From: Patiria pectinifera
Taxonomy: Eukaryota; Echinodermata; Asteroidea; Valvatida; Asterinidae
Assembly: GCA_029964075.1 (NCBI GenBank)
Contig: CM057147.1
Span: forward strand, 11,863,513-11,927,512
Length of the DNA: 64,000 nt
Direction of reading: 5' to 3'
The notes under the pieces were generated by a model. The model was given only the letters and a program-made list of their open reading frames with translations, was not told the origin of the DNA and made no database searches. Both the position numbers and the translations under genes were made by a program. The first letter of the stretch is position 1. Every line of letters starts with the position of its first letter. This document shows, piece by piece, positions 26,801-41,800 of this stretch.

Positions 26801-29800
26801 GAAGAAGCCGTTGATGTGGTACATGGTCAAATGCCTTGGAAAAATCGAGCACAATGGCATCAACCTGTTCATGATCATCGATGGACTTGGCTAGATCTTG
26901 AGTCGTTATTATCAATTGCGTTTCACAGGAACGCCCTGGGCAAAAATCATGTTGGGCTTCGGCACGAATGTGATATTGATTGTAATGTTCCATGATGTTG
27001 CTGAAGATTATGTGTTCCAAGAGCTTGCTTCAGATTGATGTGATTGAGACTGGTCATTGATTGGACGGCACACTCCTATCTCCTTTCGTAAAGATGGGTG
27101 ATATGTTGGTTACACTCCAGTCTGATGGAACAATGCCTGTGTCCAAGGATTTTTGGAAGATGTATGTGAGGACTGGAGAAATCTCATCAGTGAACTGTTT
27201 TAGCAGTCTAGCAGGAATAGTATCAGGCCCAGTTGCCTTTTTGATGTCCAAAGATCGCAAGAGCTTGATAACCCCATCACACGTGACATTTATATGGTCC
27301 ATAGAAGGGAATACAGACTAACTTAGCTCTGGCATGGTGGAGACTTTTTCACATGTGAAAACAGACCGGAATTGGTCATTAAATGCGGTCACATTTCCCT
27401 TGCTATCAAAGATAACTTTGCCACCTGCCTTACGGGAAGAGATGGTAGTAGGCTCCTGTTTTTTTTTACAGTAATACATTTCCAGAATGATTTGTTTGAT
27501 GTATCAGAACTTCAGAAGTATCACTGAACATGTTGTTCTGGAATGACCCATAGTTCCATCTGCATTTCTTCTGTAACTCCTTCTGGAAGGTACGGAAGTT
27601 TGACCAATCACATGATATCTGGGTTGAATTTGCTTTGTTATACAGTCTTTGTTTCTTTTTGACAGCCGTCTCACTTCTTCTGTAAGCCATGGTTTTGACT
27701 GATTTGGCCCTGGACATTTTAGAAGGTATGTGCTTATTTATCAAGCTACATGTAGTTATTTCAGACTCGAACACGTTCCAGTTGTCTTGGACTGATTGTT
27801 GATCAGGATTACTGCTGAAGAAAGAGGCATGAAAGACAGTTAGATCAGAACAGAGGCTATCCATATCACCCTTGCTGTAAAGGAAAATTCTCCTTGGTTG
27901 CTTTCTGCTTGTCTTTGGTTTAAAGTTGATTGTGAAGCAGACCATAAGATGGTAAATGATACCATCGGTGATATGACAATTCTCATTCAAATAGGTGTGA
28001 GTGGTTAGAACTAAGTCCAGGATTTTACGGGCAGCATCCGAAATTCTAGTGGGTTCTTTAACCGTCTGATCCATAAAGAATTTGTTGCATATTTCAAGCA
28101 GGGAAGAGTATTCCTCAATACAACATAAGGTTATTTATTAAACTTCGTACAATCCACCGAGATGTTTGAGATCTTCTAATAATTCTTTGCTTGTTGTCCC
28201 TCACACTAACACTTCCTGGGGAGATCTTTATCTTTATTCCTGGGGAGATCTTTATCTCACGTGAGTCTTTATCTTTGGAACAAACTGCCTCTCATTATTC
28301 CTAATCTCTCATCGGTTTCTCAATTTAAAGTTGCCCTAAAGACTTACTTAATGCAGAATACTCACAATATATTGGTTTGATTATATTCAAATGTGTAACG
28401 GGATGGAATTTTATGGCCCCCATTTTTTAATTTCCTAGACACTACCGGCCTACCGGTAGGTTGATGGGTCATTAAGAATGGGATCGTTGTTTGGCAGTGT
28501 GAGTGGGCAGCAGAACTTGCAGTCACCCACAGGTCCTTGGGGAGGGAATATCTAGTTCAGTGACCGATCCTTTCACTTGGCTACTGGGCTCTGTCAGAGG
28601 CAGACCAATCCAATTAATCTGTCTCTGCCTCCAAATTTGAACCTTCAATACTCATAAAGTTCGTTCCCTGTCCTGCTCTAGGTGAGTCTGATATTATTCA
28701 TATCTTACTTGTTTTCCTAGGTTAAAGGTTTATTCTTTCCTTAAAAGTTTAGACAAAGTCGCCACCTGTCATATGACTGTATCTTTTGCCTTTCATACTA
28801 TGTTACTGTAGTTTCGAACTGAAATTGCTAATTATAAGTTGCCCGCATCACTAGTAGTACCTAAGTTCCACCACAAAGCTTCCAGTAATGAAAAGTCAAT
28901 TTGATTGTTCTTACATGTACTTCTGCAAAGTTTAGACCACCACCATGTGAATTGCATTTTCCTTTGATCTTTGAACTGATCTGTGATCTTACATTATTGG
29001 ATACTGTTTTATCAAGAACGGATGCTGCACTCCAAGAGTGGCACATTTTACTGATTTACTATTTTGCAGGATGTCACAGAACATTGGCTCTTGCGCCATG
29101 ATCATCATTTTTAATTGGATATTGGCGCATTTTAAATTGCAATACCTAAGTACATGTATGAGCGACCTTACCTGATTTTCAGAACGCCCAGGTTTTTCTC
29201 AAAGGAATGAGCTGGGGAGATAAGAAACGAAATAATCATAAAGTTAGTCGTTAAACACTAGCAGGGTTCTCAAACCAATATGCAAGTTTTAGTTGAAAGT
29301 TTCTATTTAAAAAAAAAATCACCTTTAACAGATGCAACATTGGGAACACTTGTATATATCCAACAAAAAAAACAGTCTCAGAATGAATGCATACAGGTTG
29401 AAAGTGTTGTGACATTATGGAAGCAACACAAGCGCCAGGAATATGTCCCAAGAGGACAACAAAAGGCAGACAGGAGACAAATTACGGAGTATTTAGGAGA
29501 AGAATCAACAAAGAACCAAGAAAACAAAGGGAAATGTTTCAAGCAGGATATTATAGCAAATCAGTGAGCGATTTTCATCATATACATGTACATCACTATT
29601 TCAATTATAAGTTATTTTGAGAAATATCAGTTACACTCTTTGAAAAATTTAATGGGGAAAAAACATCTTTTGAAACAAAAAGGTTGACAATGGAATATTT
29701 CTTACTCTGCAGTACTTGTATGGCAATCGTCTCAACATGACTCCATTTCTCAAACCCAAATGAGAAAGTGCGAGCACAGGGATCCAGCTTGACCCAGACA

Positions 29801-32800
29801 GAAAATGACCTCTGAACTATGCCCAGGTCAAAGTTCAAGCAACAACCAACCCCTAGACATGACTGATCACGGGAACAGAACGGTGCGACAGCTGATGGTA
29901 CAGCTAGGAAACTGCAGCCTGTCAACAACAAAAAACAGATGTCCCTAATTATACTGTTTTACAAGATTATGGTTAAAAAGACCAAACTGTGCCCTTGTAT
30001 TGTTGGCTGAAACTAAACGTTTGAACAAAAATAAGAAAAAAATAAGGGCAATGCACTGTAGAGAAGAGTCGTTCTGTACCCTTTGTACACACCCCACGGG
30101 ACTTGCTACCAGATTTGGAAGGAGCACTATGAACATTTATATTCGCTTGGATCAAGAGAAAAATATCCCCACTCTAATAATGGATGCTTCCAACGCAATA
30201 TAGGTGGGCTACCATAGGCCCTCTCTATGGAAACATAACGCAGATGCATTTCGCCAGGTGCATGAATGAATAACCATCCGAATTCATATACGTCAAGTCG
30301 TTAGAAATGTCGAGGCCAGAAATTAAAGATACGCACAAAACACTGCGCCATGCTAATACATATTGGGGGCCCCGCAGACAGGCCACGACTGTCTAGTGAC
30401 TTGTCCTCAAATCTACCTAAAGTTCAGAATGCATGTGCTTTGGTCTGATGTCCATTAACTTGCCTGTGGTTGCTGGTGTGATTTGCTCTGGTGGACCGCT
30501 GCATGGTCGAGGTAGGAGAACATCAGCGCTGACACTTAGACGGTTCACCACAAGGCCACTAGCATAATCTCCAATATCACCTACTCAGAAATAGATTAAT
30601 AGCGATGAGTTCAACTTCAAATTTTGTGTAAGACTGCATAGATAGATAGATAGATTAATAAATGGTTTAAAAATCACAAGTGCTTTCTATGATCACAGAA
30701 TTACCCCAAAGTGTTCTGTCAATATTTTTTTTGTTTTTTGATTTAAATTATTTATTTTGTTTTGCTAGACATCTAGGCAAATGCCTGGTGGTAAAGAGGG
30801 TCTTGAAACTCCTTTTTGTTCACAATTTTTTGAACAAACAAATAAAAATATGCTTTCCACAATCACCTTAAAGGATAAAAAGGTCCCCAATCCCCCCCCC
30901 CCTCCCAAGATCTGTGCCTGCTGAACTATAAGACTTACCCAAGTTTTGAGCCCACTCCAAAGTTCCGTTTGGGTTACAGAATGGTATTGGTGCTGTGAAG
31001 TCCTGAAGGATGACAATGTCAGGAGCACAGCCTCCAGCGATGCAGAGTTGCAGGGAGAGAGAGAGGAGCAAGTTACGGTTGTCTGCGGTCTTGTCGATTG
31101 TGAAGGTGAGCAACACGGCATCACTCAGTCTTTCCCTTGTCACTTTGCCCCACTTGTAACTGCAGACATTTCAAAAATCTTGTATCACAATCACTCACAG
31201 TATTATATCCATGTAGAATTTTGAGTATTTGGAAAAGTAAACTGCATTATTAAAGCAGGCTTCAAAATTGGCCATTTTCGATTGCAATGAAAAGTCCACA
31301 AAACAAGTGGTTCGTGGACCGCATGTGTCGCCCTTTTCCGCGGGCGATCCCTATATTTGTGTTTTGTGTTTAGAAGAAAAGTCGAATGTCTTCCCATCCA
31401 AGGGTAACTGCATCCAAGTTTGTGGAAAACGTAACATTGCTTATGAAGCCCATTTCAACAATGACCTATAATGACCCCTACATGGCCTTTGACCTCAGTC
31501 ATATCCGATGAAGACTTGTGTCTAATTCCCACCCAAGGGTCACTGCATCCATGTTTCATCAAAATCCATGAAAGCATGTAGACGTTATACATGTTTGTAA
31601 AAAATGTAACCTGCACTTCTGTGGATTGCATTATAATTGACCTCATTTGACCTTTGACCTTTAACCTATTATGTATTGCACATTATTTTTGGTACTCAAT
31701 TACCCTTGTGTCTAAGTTTTAATGAAATCCCGGTGAATACTTTGGCAATGACAATATTTGAAAAACTTTAACGTAAACTTTAACATACGGACAGGCGGAC
31801 ATACTGAATTTATGACTTGTACGTGTCTCCCAAAACATTCGTTTGGGCGACACAATAAACTACATACCTTAAAAGGGTGACATTGTAACTCCAGTTCTCA
31901 AATCCAATACTCAGTTTAAAATCACAGGGTTCTACAATCAGCCATGCCCTTAGGGTGCGGCTGATGATGCCGAGGTCTACTGCTAGACAACACTCCACCC
32001 CTAGGCAGGCATCTGAATAGTGACATACACCTCCTGATGGAAGTGTGGGCAGAGAGGGGAGGTGTGGACACACTACAGGAAACAAGAGAAAAAAAAGAAA
32101 CATGGACTATAGTTAAATTAAAATCACAAGTGCTTTTTGTAATGTTTATTCACTGTCTGAGAAACATGAGGCCTGATTCCAGTTAATGAAAATGTGAAAT
32201 TGAAAAAAAAAAATTGAAGCGTGAACAAGGATTTCGATTTTGAAACACCTTTCGTTAAGTTTAATCCAACAGGTAAAAATGAAACCTTATTTCACATCTT
32301 TGATAGGTCATGATTACGAGCACGAATTTGTAAAAAAAACTTGTGACGTCATTACGATGTCATAAAATGTTATTTAAAAAGAACTAAATATCTAATTGTC
32401 ATGGAACTTTTGCCTTGCATGAAACTGATCATTTACGACGCAAAAAAGCCACAAACAGAGAAAAACTCAAAATGTGGAAAAGCCCTATGTTCTGTTCCAC
32501 GAACATACATAGATCTACTTTTTATGTTTATTTTCTTTGTGGGCACAACACAAGGATTCATTTTCTGGCCTGTCAAGGGATGAATTGAAGTAACAGATTT
32601 TCACCCAAAACATGAAAAAGCCGGAATTCTGGCTTAAACTGAAAAATTGGCATCCCTGTAAGGGGTGTGGATGTATAGCTTGTAACTTCGAGCCACAAGT
32701 TTTTAATAATTGATTAAACCATATTTTTTTGTGATGGGTCATTTTCCATGAGATAAAGGGGGAGGGGTGGTCAGTCCACCTTGATGCCCCCTGCATATAA

Positions 32801-35800
32801 GATGCCCTCCTTTTTCTTTTTTTCTAGGTGATTATAGGTGATACAGTTGATAAAATGGACTTTTTTCAGTAATAAAACATAGGGATGGCTATTTGAATAA
32901 ACAGATCCACTTTTGCCATTAGGTCTACTCTGACATTTCTTGATAGCTTAGTAAATGTACAAAAAGGCTTCCACTCCCTAGTGCCAATCGCATGGATCTC
33001 GGATTTCCAGCTAAATGTGCAGTCCTTCATTTAAAGAAAATCAAGGAGTGCTATAAATCGCTCTCCTCAAATATTTGAGGAGAGCAAATCGCTCTCCTTA
33101 AAATCCACGAATAAACAGCGGTGAAACGACGGGTTAACATTGTTTTTCGTTTTATTTTGAGTAACATGATTTATTCAAGGGGCTGCATTATTATTAGTTT
33201 TTGCATAATAACATGCTGAAGTGGCGCTACTTCTTTCGTTTTGTGTAACTGTAAGACAAACTAAATGGAGATTAATAAAAGGTTTGACTACTTCTTAGGC
33301 TTTCATTTTTTAATACAGTTGTCGGTTGGTTCATCACTTGATTATACTTGGAAAATGGAGTTAATAAACGGCACATAAAGCAACTGAATATTTGCTTTCA
33401 TATTTGTTAAAATTAGGCCTAGGCCTATATGAAAATTTTCAGCCTGAACTATTTCAATTGCACTAAGAAAGCTATACAAAAAGGGCCTCAAAATGACAAA
33501 AACTAGCCTAAGTTTTATCGCAAATATCTGCCGTCGATAATCTTAAAAATAATGGAAAATGCAGGTCAAGTATGCCATATACGCAATGCTATTGCTAGTC
33601 ACGACGAGAAACTGGCTAACAACGTCTGAACTTCGCACAAGTTTGAGCGTTTGTGATGCACCATGTGTGGTGGGCCGGCAATGAGCCTCGTTTTACGGTG
33701 TAGGATTTCAGTGAAACACGCTGCATCGTTTCACTTCATATACCAGTAAAACTTCCTCAAAATAAATTCATGAACACGAAAAATACATACGCAGACAAGA
33801 GAGATCAAGTTCTGTGAATAAGCTTGCAAAGATCAAATTCATGAACACGAGAAATACATACACAGACAAGAGAGATCAAGTTCTGTGAATAAGCTTGCAA
33901 AGATCGTCCTTCTCAATCGATGGTTTTTTTGCATTTTTACGATGTCTATTCCGTCCGGCCTGCATGCAGAACACGGTGTGGCAATGCATTGCACCGCGTG
34001 TGACTATTGCTGCATTTCCATCATGCCTTCATTGGGACTTAGTGCGCGGCGCAGCGAAAACCAGTCATTGCTGCACTAGCACGTACGGGCCCACGTGTTT
34101 TCACACATCGATGCAATATACAGATTGTGCACGTACAGTATACAGCCGTTGCACACGCACGATCTTACACAGTACATGCGAACTCGGCGTTCATTCATTT
34201 TTAGCAAAATCTGGTGGAATATAAACGTGAGTTTGGGCATTATACCAACGAATAATACGTGTAGCTCAAGACTTAAAGTCCTTTGTGTTTTTATCACTTC
34301 TTGTTTTTAAACTTTCCATGTTTGATGAGCCCTCTTTTGGATTTCTGAGGAGCGTTTTTTTTTGCGCTCCTTCGAGACAGTCGAGGAGCGAATTAGGAGC
34401 GCCTGCGCGATCGCGCTCCTTAAAAATGAAGGACTGAATGTGTACTTTGTTAGCTTTGAAAATATCAGTAAACAAATGTCACTATTAAAGTACATGCATT
34501 GTGCAACATCTTATGGAAGCAAGCTTTGGATGTTTGGAGCATCACAGCAATGAAGAAACCGACCCAACAATGAGCACCTCAAATTAGCACGGGACAATAC
34601 TAATGCCCCTACCTCCAGACTGACTAGGCTGGATCACAGGTGGGCACGGTGAGGCCGAGACTAGACGAGATGGTAAGCCAAGAGCCTGAGCCACAGCCTC
34701 AAATCCAGCGTCCAGGCTTCCCAGCTGAGAGATGGAGGTTATACCTAGCAGTAAGAAACAAACACTGCATTAGTTGATGTCAGTGAAACACACTTTCAAC
34801 ATACCACAATTGGCTCTGTCTACAAGTGTCCCCTCAATGGTAAATAGGGAGAGGTGAGAAAGACCAACGGGGTTAGACATTTGATTGTCGATGATGCTTG
34901 ACGTTTATGTGAAGATGCTATAGCTTAAATGAACATTCAGAAAAAAATTAGTTGTGCGTACTTCGTGCTATACACACACAAACCGGGGTGCACACGCGCG
35001 TGTGTCCCATCCACTAGGCTCTCAAAAGTAATTGAAAAGCAGCCTCTCTTGTTCGCACACGCAGGCCAAAGGATTGGGTAAAATAATTTAATCTGCGCCG
35101 AAATGTGGACATGTTTTTTTTCTCCGGACACTTGCCCTCCGTAAAATAAAAAAACAGGGGGGGGGGGCGCTCTTCAAAACTGACCATTATTATGTATACT
35201 ATATTATTATATGGACAATTTCACACCACATTAAAAAAATATAAATCATCAACTTTTCCAGATGAACCAGTGGAATTCACATAAACATTCCACTAAAGCA
35301 ATTTTAGTCCTACCTGGTAAATTCTTCCAGGAGATGGTTCCGTTAGGGTAGCACATAGGAAGAGGGGATACTGCACCATCTAAGATCATGAGTTTTCCCG
35401 TACATTGACCATGGATGCATGCATCTATGGACAGACTCATTGATATCTCACCATCCATGAGCTCCAAGGTGTACCTGCATTGTCATAACAAAAAAGAAAG
35501 ATCTTGTGAAAAAAATGTTTTTGTAGAATGGACGAGCACTTTTGACATTATAAATGTTGGCACTCAAAAAGGCTCTGATAGAGTAAAGTGCTAGAGTTAC
35601 AATAACACAAAGTACGGGCAATCAAAAACTACATGTAATTTATATTTTCTCCTGTGCAATAATTTTAGCTTATTATATTTCATTTTATTCAGATAATAAT
35701 TACCGAGAATGGATCACCAGGGAGACATTCCCATAGACTCATGCACCATTGGCATTTTTACTATTAAGGGACTACTTTGGGGTCCCATAATCTCATACAT

Positions 35801-38800
35801 ATAGAACATACAGCTTGAAAATCATTTTCAAAGGTTATGGCCCTCATGATAACAATGGACAGTGAATGCATTCTCTTTTTTTTTTTTGCATTCCTCGCGT
35901 ATTTGGAATACTTCATACCAGTAGAATGATTTATTAAACCCCACTTCTTTCCTTTTATGAACCTGGTAGGGAGGGGCTCAGGTCTTCATCTAATAAATCC
36001 TGCTTACGGACAACTATCACCACCAAGAGTACAATAGAAAAAGCATTTTCCACTGCAGGTCCTAAAGAATGGAACAAGATCTCGTCACACAACAGAGACT
36101 CCCAATCTATCCACATTTTCAAGAAGCTTCTCAAACTCTTCGCTCTTACCACTAGCTCTTCTTGATTGTTTCTTCTCTGTAAAGCGCTTTGATCTTGTTA
36201 AAAGCACAATACAAATCAACAGTTTATTATCATTATTATTACTATTTTGTGAATGAAGCACATGGCTGGGAAATGCCATGTGGCATTGGAGAGGCGTACC
36301 CGTTGTTCCCCACATACAGAGTGGGCGGGGCCTAATGGATCAGTTGATTCTTAAAGAGTTAAAACAGTTTACCTGAGCATGACAAAGTTTCCGATAGTGA
36401 TCTCCCGACTTGTATCAAAATCCAGGTGTGAGAGGGATTTACTGTACTGCCAGTTGCCAAACTGCAGCGTCAGCTGGCCCAGGCATGGATCTACCACCAT
36501 AGAGGTACTGAATGAATGATGTAGCGGTCTAAGGTTCACATCCAGGCAGCACTGTATGCCAAAGCAAGTGTCGAGGATAACACAGTGAGCCAGAGGGGTC
36601 AGGTTACTGGGAAACTGCATGCTGGGACAATCTGGAAGAAAATGAGGTTATAACACTAACATTTGATTGTGTGGTCCAAGGTTCACATCCAGGCAGCATT
36701 GTATTTCAAAGCAATTGTTGAGGATGCCACAGTGAGCCAAAGGACTGGGAAGCTGCATGCTGGGACAATCTGGAAGAAAATGAGGTCGTCATGTCAACAA
36801 TCCTCGCAGTAATATGGAAATTGAACTACTTACATGTACATCATTCGAACGCGTAATTGAAAAACAGGAATATGACATAGAAAGATGGGCAAGTAAAACA
36901 TGTTGTCTCAACTAAAACATTCAATTTTTCAAGTATTCTTTTTCGGTAAAATGTCAGCAAAAGGGTTAAGCACTACTACAAACAGCAACATTCAGTACTC
37001 ATGCGGTTTTACTATAAAACGCCATTTATTTGTTTATATATTTCCTATTTTAACTGGGTAGCCCATTCAGTGGAATCCACTGATCTCCCATGGGTCCCAG
37101 TAAAGAGAAGACAATGTAAAGAAATTACAGTTTTTGAGGTTGGACGAGAAGCCCAGAAGAGTATTCTGAGGAAAACCCACAGAATCAGGTAGGGACTGAA
37201 AACCCAATCCACATATTGGCCCAGGCGTGATTCGAACCCGGGTCACAGCGGTGGAAGGCGAGGAAAGTACCGCTACGCTAACCTGACTCCCCAAATTATA
37301 CCAGTGTATCCCATGCAGCGTGTATGCAGCAAAAAAAAAAACTGTACATGTGTTGCATTCATGGTGCACAGCACCGTGGACAGTACACAGCACCGTGGAC
37401 AGTGCAAGGCAAGCAACTATTATATTAACAATAAGACAGGCGTAACATTGAAAGAACAACACACCCCTGCACATTAACCGTTCCATACGACCAAAGCTCC
37501 CCTGAAAGCAAATGGCAAATGTTGACATTTTTTTTATCTCAAGGTAACTCAGACATGTCAGAAGAAAATGTTTTTCCCACACAAAGCCATAAGCTTAGTG
37601 TATTACTTTATAGAGTCTCAGGGGCACATGTGCACCAGTGATGTAAATAACATCCAATTTAGTGAAGCGGGTTTTGGGTGTCCTTATATTCTGGAGTGGA
37701 ACTCGTTAGATTTGGCTATAATTTCCTGCAATACATATGGATAAATTGGCAGAGTCTCATCAGCCTCATCAATTGTTGTATTTAATAGGAATAGATTACA
37801 AGAAACCTACTGCCATAAGACTGAGGCCCTGTGGGGTTGAGACACGGTTGACTGCTGAAGAAGTATGGGTCGATTCCAAGCTGTGATAGAAGGGCTAACG
37901 ATGCTCCCTGGATGACCTGTCCTGATATCGTCTGTATGAAACCGTCCACTGGAGAAATAAACACCAAAGAAAGTGACCAATTTAGAGTTGCCTTGTGTTG
38001 TGAGGATGAGGACTGTGAGTTATTAAATGTGCCTTTTGCTAGTCACATCTTTTTGAATTTTTAGTCATTTACCGTGTCTGAAACTGTCATTTTGTCTAGA
38101 GGTATGTATTTACTGAAATGTAAAATTTACTGAAGGCACAGCTGTGACAGATTGTAACATAGACTTACGTTGTTTACTTTGGGTAAAAGGGCCTTGAAAT
38201 ACAGCAGGGATAGGCTAATTCCACGTTTGCGGGACAGACGTATCCCCAGCGTTTTGGGCTCTGAAGCAGTGACCTGACTTTATCTCAAAGCTTGTGTCTT
38301 TTCTTGTCTGCTCTAACTTTAAAAGTAATCTCTTGTAATGCGCTTTTGTTATTATAATGTAATGGTCACAATAAAAGTTTATTTATTACTACTATTACTG
38401 TAATAGGGCGACAGATTTTGCGAACTCCGTCCACAATAGGGCGATACACCTTATTAAGGCGACATTTTCACTGTCGCCCTTTTATGAAAATGACCCTTAG
38501 GACAAGGAATTTTGCTGTCGAAAACTATCTAGATCGATTCCTCATGGTCCGATTAGTATAAATACTAAATTTCGTGGAAAAAACATAAGGTAAACTTGGG
38601 TTAGGTGACAGTTTAGGTTTGTGCACAAGTCCGTAGGAAAGTCACCCTATTGGGGCGAAAAGAGTAATTATTATCATTAGTATTATTATCATTAAGTGCT
38701 CATTCTATTTCAGGCTCTCCAAGCTAGTAGGTACATAGAGAAAACCTGAATGGAACATGCCACTCTTGATGTGATTGAATAGTTAATTCATATATAAGTA

Positions 38801-41800
38801 TAGATTAAGTAGTATTAATCAACAGTGGTATTAATTAACAAGTCTTTCCAGTGATTATGGTTATTGTATAAATGGCAATCATAGTTTATAAAAAGTCCTT
38901 AGAATAGGTGACCCATGAGGCACCTTTCTGTAAACTCACCGGATAGATTGTAATTGCTGAAGCCTGGGTTGCATACAGGGATTGGGATGTTATGCTGTAT
39001 GACAATGTCAGTGCACAGTCCATCAATGCAATATTCTAGCATTACGCTCATCTCAAACTCTTGAGTATCATTCTGCTTGTTGATAGAGTATCTGGAAGGG
39101 GAGTTATAGCCATACACTAGTCAAAACCTTGCATACTGTGTTTATACATAAAGCCAAAACTGCTAACACTGATTTAAGTATCGATTTTTTAATCCTTGCT
39201 GGTGAAATTAATTTAACAACATTTACTCAGTGATATCTACAAGCTGTGTGAGAAAAAGTCACATCAAGCAATTAAAGCTGGTGACTATGCAGTGCTTGTG
39301 ACATTATGCTGATTTTTCATACTTACCTCAGATTCATTCCTGAAGCAATTGTGACTGTCATCTCTTTTCCTACAAATAAATAAAGTATCATGCTCTAGCA
39401 TCTGTTAATTTCTTAATGTTGACAAGATCAATTTAGAGAAATCAAATTCAGTACAAACAAATTTTCTTCACACAGCAACGAAAGATACCACATAGTACAA
39501 GAGGTGAGGGCGAAACAGGGAAAAAAACAGGGGTTCAGAATACAAATCTTAAATTTGAATTTGACACACTCAAGTTGTTCCAGTAGTTATTGTAAAGAAT
39601 AAATGGAAATCATAATTTCAAACTCAATGCAATTTGGCACCCCCTTTACTTGATACCCTCCAAACCCTCCAAACACACACAACTAGCTCTTACCCCACTG
39701 ATAGCTAAAGACAGAGCCATGGAAGGACCACTTCTCCAGACCCAATGAGAAGGTGAAGTCACAGGGATCAAACTTGAACCACGCCGTGGCTGAGACATCA
39801 GCTATCTTCAGGTCCAGTTCCAGGCAGCATCGCAGCTCTGTGCAGGTCTCACCAATCACAGTGCAGTTGCCTAGGATACTAGTGGAGCTGACACAGACAT
39901 CTAGAGAGGAAGACAGCCAATTGATTGATCTATAAGACCCTACCCACTGGAAACGAGGGCAACAACAAGTGCACCCCTCCCCTACCAAACTGAATGTTCC
40001 AGGTTTCAACACATACACTACGCATGCACATACATGAATGGTACATGTGAAGTACCGGTAAAATCTTGCCTTAAAGCTACAGTCCATCATTTACATCTAT
40101 CCAAAAAGTAACTGACGTAATTACTGTGGAAAAGCATACTTGGTTGAAAGAAAGTTAGGGGACTAAACTCCCTGTGAAATTATTCTTTCTGGCAAGCTGT
40201 CATTTTGAAGAAATCAACGAAAGAAGGCCTTTCCAATGGTGCGTCTTAAGATGCGCGGTTGCTACAATTCGTTGGATCAATGCCCAACATCGAGTAGCTG
40301 CAATCGGCTCAGTGAGAACGCATCTCGGACGCTGAATTCAGGCCCAATTCAAACATGATTCAGCAACTTTTGATTTGAAATCGAGATCCTAGAATGCTGT
40401 TTTTCTCAAAATATACAGCTGAAGCTGAGCTGAAACTTCATCAGTTTAGCTGTTCAGCACCTTCCGTTACATTTTGAGCACCTCGGTTGCTTCAAACGAA
40501 CAAAATGCACAAATTACAAATGATGGACTATACCTTTAAGAGTTTGCATATACATGTACATAGTACAGACTGACCAAAAACTGTCACATGCACATGTATC
40601 TTCCCCGTGTGCAGAATCAAAATTAGAAATCCAGCAAAACAGACAACCTAGACCAAAAAAACATGGACACTAAATGTGTTTATGAAGCTTTATTAAATAA
40701 GGTGTTTCACGGTAATATGCGCCAATTTACACGCGTTGCTGTGTACGCATCGTCATTGGAAAACTGTGGCAGCTTTCTTGAGCCGGTTCTGAATGCATTT
40801 TAGCTGTACATACCCTGTGTGTGATAGCTGCATGCGTTTCCTGTCAGGAAGCCAGTCAGATGAAGATGACGCAGGGCTGCATCTATGGCAAACTGACCGA
40901 CATTACCACCAAGGTAACTCAAAAAGCCTGACACTGAGCCATCACCTGAGAAGTAGAAAAAGGTTACAAAATGTAACACAGGCATCAGAAAATTCTTAAA
41001 ATGAGAGTACATGTACTTCCAGATTAAGTCCCATGCTATTCAAATGTACGATGATAAGGACTTAAGTGAATTGACTTGTAATTACATTTGACTGAATTTT
41101 TGATACACTTGATTACAACAATGCCTTGAATGCACTAAATGATGCTGTGAGACCACTATAGAGAGTCAGAGTGTAGGATGCCTTGCATTTACTAGATGGT
41201 GCTACGAGACCACTATAGAGAGTCAGAGGGTAAGCCTTGCGTTCACTAGATGGTGCTGAGAGACAACTATAGAGAGTCAGAGGGTAAGCCTTGCGTTCAC
41301 TAGATGGTGCTGTGAGACAACTATAGAGAGATAGAGTGCAGAAAGCCTTCCATTCATTAGATGATGCTGTTAGACAACTATAGAGAGTCAGAGTGAAGGA
41401 TGCCTTGCATTCACTAGATGGTGCTGTAAGACAACTTAGACAGACAAAATGCAGGATGCCTTGCATTCACTAGATGGTGTTATGAGACCACTATAGAGAG
41501 ACAGAGTGCAGAAAGCCTTCCATTCATTAGATGATGCTGTTAGATTTTTCTGTGAGACCACTATAGAGAGTCAGAGTATAGGAAACCTTGCATTCACTAG
41601 ATGGTGCTGTGAGACCACTATAGAGAGTCAGAGTACAGGAAACCTTGCAGTCACTAGACGATGCTGTGAGAACACTTCAGAGAGTGAGACTGCGGGATGC
41701 CTCGCATTCACTATATGATGCTATGAGACCACTTTAGAGAGTCAGAGTGAAGGATGTCTTGCATGCCCTAGATGTTGCTGTGAGACCACTGTGGGGAGAC

